Positions 9,401-18,400 of a stretch of 45,664 nucleotides of DNA are shown piece by piece. The notes beneath the pieces are model-generated. The model searched no databases and was not told the origin of the DNA. It saw only the letters and a program-made list of their open reading frames with translations. Position 1 is the stretch's first letter, and every line of letters starts with the position of its first letter. Where the stretch lies: positions 1 to 45,664 of the forward strand of contig JAGAHP010000035.1 in NCBI GenBank assembly GCA_017627015.1, given 5' to 3'. Source of the DNA: Bacilli bacterium (GTDB taxonomy: Bacteria > Bacillota_I > Bacilli_A > RF39 > UBA660). A program made the position numbers and the translations under genes.

Positions 9401-12400
9401 TACAAAACTCCAATTACTTAGGTTTAATTTAATTAACGAGGAACAATAATAGAACATTGAACCCATACTTGATACATTTGAAGTATTAAACATACTTAAA
9501 TCTAATGATGTTAATGAGGAACAACCATTAAACATAGAATCCATATTTGTTACTTCACTTGTATCAAATGAACTTAAATCAAGTTCTGTTAATGAGGAAC
9601 AACTATTAAACATAACACTCATATTTGTAACATTTGAAGTATCAACATTATTTAAAGAAATTTCTTCAACTCCAGATAAACCACCAAATCCATAGTACAT
9701 GTTAGATGGTAATATAGCATTGTCCATAATTAATGTTTTTAAAGAACTAAACCCTCCAGAAGCGTTCATCATTAATGCTCCTTGATTTATATTACTTAAA
9801 TCCCAATTACTTAAATTTAATTCAATTAAAGATGAACAAGTATTAAACATTGCATTTATGTTTGTTACGTTTGAAGTGTTGAACATACTTAAATCTAATT
9901 CTGATAGCGACGAACATTTATAAAACATTGCTTCCATAGTTGTTACGTTTGAAGTATTAAAATCACTTAGATCTAATTCTGTTAAAGATGTACAATTTCC
10001 AAACATGTAATACATATTTGTAACATTATTTGTATCAAAACCATCTAATTCTATTTTCTTTAAATTTGTACAATTTCCAAACATAAAACTCATATCTGTA
10101 ATTGTTGTTGTGTTAGCATTATTTAGTTTTATTTCCTCTAAACCGCTAAGACCATTATTATAAAAATCCTTTAATGAAGTTAAACCACTAAAATCCCAAT
10201 TATTCATATTTAAAGTTTTTAAAGTAGTAGTGCTAGAAAAAATATCATACATATTGGTTACATTAGATGTATCAAAATCACTCAAATCTAGATTTACAAA
10301 TTTGGAACCAACAAACATACCAACCATTTTTGTAAGACTATCAGTCTGAACATTATCAAAATTTACTTCCTGTATATCAGAACCACCAAACATATCTGTT
10401 GTATTTTCAACTTTTCTTAAATCTGATTCGCTAAAATCTAATGATGGAACTTTTGTACCTTGGAACATTGCTACCATTGTTGTTACTTTACTTGTATTTA
10501 ATTTAGTTAAATCAAGTTCTGTAAATGTAGAACCACCAAACATAAAATTCATATTTGTAACATTTCTTGTATCTAAATAGCTTAAATCTATTGTATTAAT
10601 TTCTTGAAAATTTGCAAACATAAAAGACATATCAGTAACATTAACGGACGACATGTTTTCTATATCAATACTTTGTACTTTTGGCAATCCTGAGAACATA
10701 TATGAACTATCTTGATTTAAATATGCATTTGATGCCTCAGTCCACCAATATATTATTCCATTATCAAACCATGCATAAATAGGTATATTTGAATTTTCTG
10801 ATGAAACAATATTATTTGAATCCATAGTAGAAATATCTGGTTGAACATTAGATTTTTGTATCGAAACAATATCATCAACCGGTGTTATAGCTTCATTAAT
10901 AGTATATTTGTCACCACCATAGTATTGAATATAACTTTTTGGTTCACCTACTGACAATTCTGTTCCTGCTAATCCTTTGATTTTAACAATAAATTCCTCT
11001 CCTGAAGTAAATTCCGCAATTGGTTCACGCCACTTTGGTGTTAAAACTATATCATTATTTACTATATAATCTGATGTTATTTTTATTCCAGTAGTTATAT
11101 CTAAATACCAACCTTCAACTACAAGGTCTCCTTTTGTACCTGTAGGAAGATCTCCTATAGCAGTTCCTTCACCAACATATCTAGTTGTTTCTGATATTTC
11201 TCCACCATTTGAATTAAATGTTACTTTGAATCTTCTTGCTGGAATTACTTCAACGTCAATAGTTTTAGTTATTCCTGAAACAGTTCCAGTAATAGATATA
11301 GTAGTTATACCATCACTTATTCCTGTTACTTTACCAGTTGAATCAACTGTTACTACATCAGTATCATTAGAAGTATATGTAACAGTTTCCATACCTTCTG
11401 GACCAGTTATTTCTATTTGTCTTTCTTGACCTACTTTCATTGCTATTCTTATTGGATTAATTAATGCATTGTCTATTGTTGGAGTCCAATGAGCATAGAA
11501 TGTTACATCATTATTAATAACCGTATCTTTTGTTATTTCTGTTCCAACTGTTGATTCAGTGAACCATCCATCAAAATGATTATTATTCTTAGATGGTGTT
11601 GGTAAATTACCTACTTTAGATCCAGATGGAACTTCTCTTGTTTTTTCAGATATTGTTCCACCATTTGAATTAAATGTTACTGTTTTATTTGTTGGAGTTG
11701 GTGTTGATAATTCTAATTTTAGTGTTTTATAAGTTACTCCACCAATATCTTCAGTTCCTAATATTTTTGTAGAATCTGTTTCTATTTCAGAAATTTTAGT
11801 TTCATCAACATCATTTGATATAGATGGTGTATTACCAGTGTTTGATGTTTTTCCTGCATGATATGTAGATCCTTTTATGATACCATCATAGAATTTATAT
11901 GTATTATTCGCAATAATACCATAAGTTTTACCTTGTATTACAGGTGAATCTTTGATGTTTACATCTTTAACACCAATATTTAAAGTACCTTTTTCGTTAT
12001 AAATAGCGTATATATTAGTTGAAATAATAGTACCACTATTTAAGTTAATAGATCCATTATTTAAGTTATGAAGAGTCGCTCTTATAGTTGATTCAGAGCT
12101 AAAGTATACATTATTTAATGTTAAAGTGCCACCATCATTATATAATGCTTGTTTTGATGTTGTTTTTGAAACAATAATATTTGTTCCATCTACAACCATT
12201 GTACCTGTAGAGTTATTATTAATAGCTCCTTGAGCAACATTAGTGGTAATAGTACCATTTAATAGTTTTAATGTACCATTATTAACAACAACGTTAAGGT
12301 TTCCATTATTACTTAAAGTATGGTTTTGTAGATCTATTACAACATTTTTAGTAGTTGGTATCTCTGCTTTTTCTGCAGTATCTTGTAATAATACTATTTC

Positions 12401-15400
12401 TGTTTCTTCACCAGTTGTAGGAACATTTGATATAGCAGTTGCTAATTTAGTATAGTAAGTATTTCCTATTCTAGCCACTTTATCTGATGGAGCCCATATT
12501 GCATATAAAGTAATACTATCACCATTAGTAATATTTAATACTTCTTCTCCGTCATGATAACTTGTTCCTGAACCATCAGTTTCAGTATTCCAAGAATCAA
12601 ATATACTGTCTGATTTTGTAAATTCATTTGTAGTTAAACTAGTTTTTACATTCTTTGTAATACTTTGATCATTCATTGATCCTGTTCCACCATTTGCGTT
12701 GAATGTTACAGTATAAGAATTACTACTATAAATTGGTTTAACTGTTTGATTACCAGTTATTGTTAATATAGTTGGATTTACTGTTGAATTATTGCTCCAT
12801 CTATCAAACACATAATTTTCTCTATCTTTTGCAGTTAGAGTTAATTCTGTTCCATATGGATAATCTCCAGATAAATCTCCTTCTACTATATATTCAGTAT
12901 CTTCTAATGATAAAGTATAGATTATTCTATTATAAACATATATTACTTCTGTTGATCCATCTCCTGCGATTGTTGTTGTTTGAGTTTGTGGAGTAGTAAA
13001 TCCTGTATATGATTTAGTAAATGGAGTAATAGAAGTATCAGTTGTTCCAAATCTTTCTTCTACTTCATCTGAATATGTAGTTAAATCTAGATTTTGTTTT
13101 CTATGAATTACTTTATACATAGTGTCAGAATTTGCTACATATAATGGTTTAATTGTTACATTATCTGTTAAATCAAATACTAATGGATTATCTGTTTCTC
13201 CATTTGACCAACCTGTAAATGCATATCCAGCCTTTTCTTTTGCAGTTAATGTTACTTCATATCCATATGGATAATCACCTTCTGGAGTAGACTCATTTAG
13301 ATCTATGTCAGTAGTATTATCATATGTTAATGTGTAACTAATTCTATCGTAATCATAAGTTACTACTGTTGTTCCATCTCCTTTAATTGTTGTTGTTTGA
13401 GGAGTTGGTGAAATAAATCCTGTATATGTATTTACTTCTGGTGTTATAGTTGCTCCTGCTTGTCCTGTACTAGTTATTTCTTCTTCAACATCATAACCAT
13501 CTAAAGTTACTTTTTGTTTTCTATGAACTACTTTATATTGAACATCAGATAATTCTTCATAAATTGGAGATATTTCTGTATTTTCAGAAAGTGTAATCGT
13601 TAATGGATTACTTGTTTCTCCATTTGACCAACCTGTAAATGCATATCCTGATATTGGGTTTGCTGTTAAAGTTATTTCTGTTTCATATGGATAATCTCCA
13701 TTTGGAAGAGATGAAGTTACATTAGTTGTATCAGTTAGAGTAAATGTATATCTTTCTCTATTGTAAGTATATGTTACTGAAGCATTACCATCTCCAGTTA
13801 TAGTAATAGTTTGAGCTGTTGGTGAAATAAATCCAGTATAATCAACTACTTCTGGCGTTACTACTGTATCAGTTGTTCCTGTATAAGTAGTTTCTGTTTC
13901 TGTATATGTTTCACCATCTACATTTTCTTTTCTAATTATTACTTTATATGGTGTATTTGTATTTGCAGTATATATTGGGTTTATATTAGTATCTCCAGTT
14001 AAAGTTATTTCTCTTGGGTTAGTAGTATTATTATCACTCCACTTAGTAAATGTATATCCTGCCTTATACTTTGCCTCTAATGTTATAACAGTTTCATATG
14101 GATAACTGCCATCTTCATGAGAAGAAACTACATCTTCTTTATTTGATAAAGTAAAATCATACATTTTTCTAGTATAAATATAAGTTACTACAGTTGAACC
14201 ATCAGGTTTAACTGTTGTTGTTTGTGCTTGTGGTGATACAAATCCAGTATAAGTATGAACTTCTGGTGTTATTTCTTGATTTGTAGTTGCTGTATAATTC
14301 TCTTCTATATCAGTATATGTTTCCATATCAAGATTTTGTTTTTTATGAATTACTGTATATGGAGTATCTGAGTTAGCAACCCACTGAGCATATAAGATTA
14401 CATTTCCTGAAGTAGCTAAATTCTTAACTTCTTCTTCATCTTCATAAGTTGCACCTGTACCATCAGGTTCTCTATTCCATCCAGCGAATGTATATCCTTG
14501 TTTTACAAATGTATTCTTTGTTAATTTTTCTTGTTTATTATATGTCATTTCTTGATCTGACATAGTACCAGATCCAGTATTACTATTAAATACTACATAA
14601 TATTTATTTGCAGTATAACTTGGTGTAATAGTTGTATCATCATCTAAATTAAATGTAGTTGTTAAAGTATTATCTCCATTTGACCATCCTGCAAATGTAT
14701 ATCCTTCTCTTGCTTTAGCTGTTACTGATATTTCAGTTTGATAATAGTATTTACCATTCTTTGTACTATTATCTTCATCAATATAAGTTCTATCAGAAAC
14801 TGCAAAATCATATTTGTTTCTTGTGTAATTATATGTTACTGATGCTTTTCCATCTCCTGTAATAGTTATTTCTTCAGGTTCTGGTGAAGTAAATCCTGTA
14901 TATGTTTTAACTTCTGGTGTTACTTTTGATCCAGTTGTTCCATATAAAATTTCTGTTTCATAAGTTGTATATCCTTCACCATCTATATTCATTTGTTTAT
15001 GAATAACTTTATATGCTGTATCAGTATTACTTGAATATACTGGATTAATTTCAATATTATCAGTTAATGAAATAGTAGTTGTTTGATTAGTATCTCCATT
15101 ACTCCATCCAACGAAAGTATATCCTTCTTTATCTTTAGCAGTTAAAGTTATTTCTGTTTCATATGGATAACTTCCTGATTGATGAGATGAATTAACATCT
15201 TCACTATCATTTAAAGTAAATGTATATGATTTTCTAGTGTAATTATAAGTAACTACTGTTGTGCCATCACCTTTTATTGTTACTTCTGTAGGAACTGGCG
15301 AATCAAAACCAGTATAAGTTTTAACATTTGGCGTTACTTTTGTATCTGTTGTTCCTGTTAAGTTATCTGTTTCTGCTAAATCATATCCATCTAAAGTTAC

Positions 15401-18400
15401 CTTTTGTTTATAATGTTCTACTTTATAACTCGTATTAGTGTTTGCGGTATATGTTGGTTCTATAGATATATTTTTATCTATAGTAATTGTTCTAGGATTG
15501 TCAGTATTTCCATCGTTCCAACCACCGAATGTATATCCAGGAACAGTATTTGCCGTAACAGTTACTTCTGTTCCATATGGGTAGTCTCCTGAAGGTAATG
15601 AACTAGTCATATGTTCAGAGTCATTTACTGTATAAGTATACATTACTCTATCATAGTTATAAGTAACTACAGTTGAACCATCACCCTTAATTATTACTGT
15701 TTGTGTATCTGGGCTAGTAAATCCTGTATATGTTTTAACTTCTGGTGTTACTTCTGTATCTGTTGTTCCTGTTAAGTTATCTGTTTCTGCTAAATCGTAA
15801 CCATCTAAAGTTATTTTTTGTTTATAATGTTCAACTTTATAAGCTGTATTTGTATTAGCGCTATAACTTGGTGTTAAAGATACATCATCTGATAATGATA
15901 TAGTTCTTGGATTATCTGTATTATGATCAGACCATTCAGTAAATGTATATCCTGGAATATCATTTGAGCTAATTGTTATTTCAGTTCCATATGGATAATT
16001 ACCTGGTTCATGTGATGAAGTTACATTTTCTGTATCTGGTAGATTAAATGAATACATAATTCTATCATAGTTATATGTTACTTCTGTTGTACCATCACCT
16101 TTTATTGTAACTGTTTGGGTACTTGGTGATGTAAATCCTTCATATGTTTTAACAGTTGGTGTAACTTCTGTATCTGTTGTTCCTGTTAAATTATCTGTAT
16201 CAGCTAATTCGTAACCATCTAGAGTAACCTTTTGTTTATAATGCTTAACTGTATAACTTGTATCAGTGTTTGCTTTATATCTTGGTTCAATAGTTGTATC
16301 ATCTTCTAATGTTATAGTTCTTGGATTATCCATAACACCATCTGACCAACCATCAAAAGTATATCCTTCTTTCTCTTTGGCTGTTAATTCTATTTCAGTA
16401 CCATATGGATATTCACCAGGTTCTTTTGATGAAATTACATTTTCTGTATCTGGTAAATTAAATTCATACATTTCTCTTAAATATGTGTAAGTTACTGATG
16501 CATTACCATCTCCTGTAATTGTAATAGTTTGAGGATCTGGTGATACAAAACCAGTATAATCTACAACAGTTGGTGTTACCTCTGTATCTGTTGTTCCTGT
16601 ATAAATATTTTCTGTTTCAGTATATGTTTCTAAATCTATATTTTGTTTTTTAGTTATTACTTTATAAGATGTATCAGTATTTGCTTTCCATTTAGCATAT
16701 AGTATTACATTTCCAGATTCTGCTAAATTTTTAACTGTAGCTTCATCAGCGTAGTTAGTTCCAGTTCCATCTGCTTTTGTATTCCATCCATCAAATGAAT
16801 ATCCTACTTTAGTAAATGTACATTTTTTTAATACTTCATCTGCATCATATGTCATTTGTTGATCAGACATACTACCAGATCCAGTATTATTATTAAATAC
16901 TACATAATAAGTATTTGCATTATATATTGGAGCAATATTTAAATTTTCATCGATAGCAAACGTAGCTGGATTATCAATTTCTCCATTATTCCAAGAACTG
17001 AATGTATATCCAGGAACAGTATTTGCCGTAATAGTTACTTCTGTTCCATATGGATATTCTCCTGAAGGTAATGAACTAGTCATAGTATCAGGATTAGTAA
17101 TTGTATAAGTATATATTTCTCTATCATACTTATATTCTAATTCTGTTGATCCATCTGATTTTATTGTTATTTCTTGTGGTTCTGGGGAAGTAAATCCAGT
17201 ATATGTTTTAGTTTCTGGAGTTACTTTTGTATCTGATGCACCATATAAATTTTCTGTTTCCTCTAATTCATATCCATCTAGAGTTAATTTTTGCTTTAAA
17301 TGTTTTACTACATATTTAGTATTTGAGTTAGCTGAATAATGAGCTGTATATGTTTTATCTCCTGTACTTCCTTTTTGAATTGTTACTAGAGTTTGTAACG
17401 ATTCACCATTTGATCCTGTCCAACCACTAAATGTATATCCTGTCTTAGTTGGATTATTTAATGTAATTGTATCTTCTACTGTATACGTAGATGGATTAGA
17501 TGCAGATCCTCCATCTAGATTATAAGTAATATTATAATTATTTATATTATATCTTGCTTTTAATGTTGTATCACTTGTTACATCTACAATAGTAGTACTT
17601 TCTATTTTTTGGTCACCTAAATACCAACCAGTAAATGTATATCCTGGTTTAACTGCTTCAGGTAGATCACCATATGTTTCACCATATGTTCTTTCAATAC
17701 TAAATAATTTTTCTCCACCATCAGTATTAAAACTAATAGTATAAGTTTCTGCTATAAATTGGGCATATAATGTAACAGTTCCTGAAGTAGCTAAATTTTT
17801 AACAACAGCTTCATCTAAATATGGAGTGCCTGTTCCATCTGCTTTTGTATTCCATCCAATAAATTTATTACCTAGTTTTGTAAATGTATTTTTATTTAAT
17901 GCTTTTTCTTCATCATAAGTAAATGTTTGACTAGCCATTTCACCAGTTCCTGTATTAGCATTAAATTCTACTACGTATGTTTTAGCAGTATATATTGGTC
18001 TTATTGTTGTATTTTCAGTTAAAGTAATTGTTACTGGGTTAGTAGTTTCTCCATTTGACCATGATGAAAAATCATAACCTTCTTTTTCTTTTGCAGTTAA
18101 AGTTATTTCTGTTTCATATGGATAGTTTCCTGAAGGTAATGAACTTATTACATCTTCGCTATCATTTATAGTAAATTTATATTCTTTTCTTTCATACTTA
18201 TATTCTACTAAACTAGTACCATCTTGTTTTACAGTTATTTCTTGTGGCTCTGGGGAATTAAATCCTTCATATGTTTTAACAGTTGGTTTTACCTTAGTTC
18301 CGTAAGGCGCGCTAAAAGTTTCTTCAAGTACTGTATTATATGAACCATCTAATTGTTTTTGTTTATGAATAACTTTATATTCTACTTCACTATGAGCAGA

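Noticed and set aside
4503..16490. Several plus-strand open frames inside the giant gene region (for example 4503-4829 and 16266-16490).
   Set aside because: They are the reverse face of repetitive, biased codons of the giant gene. They have no ribosome binding sites and resemble no family.
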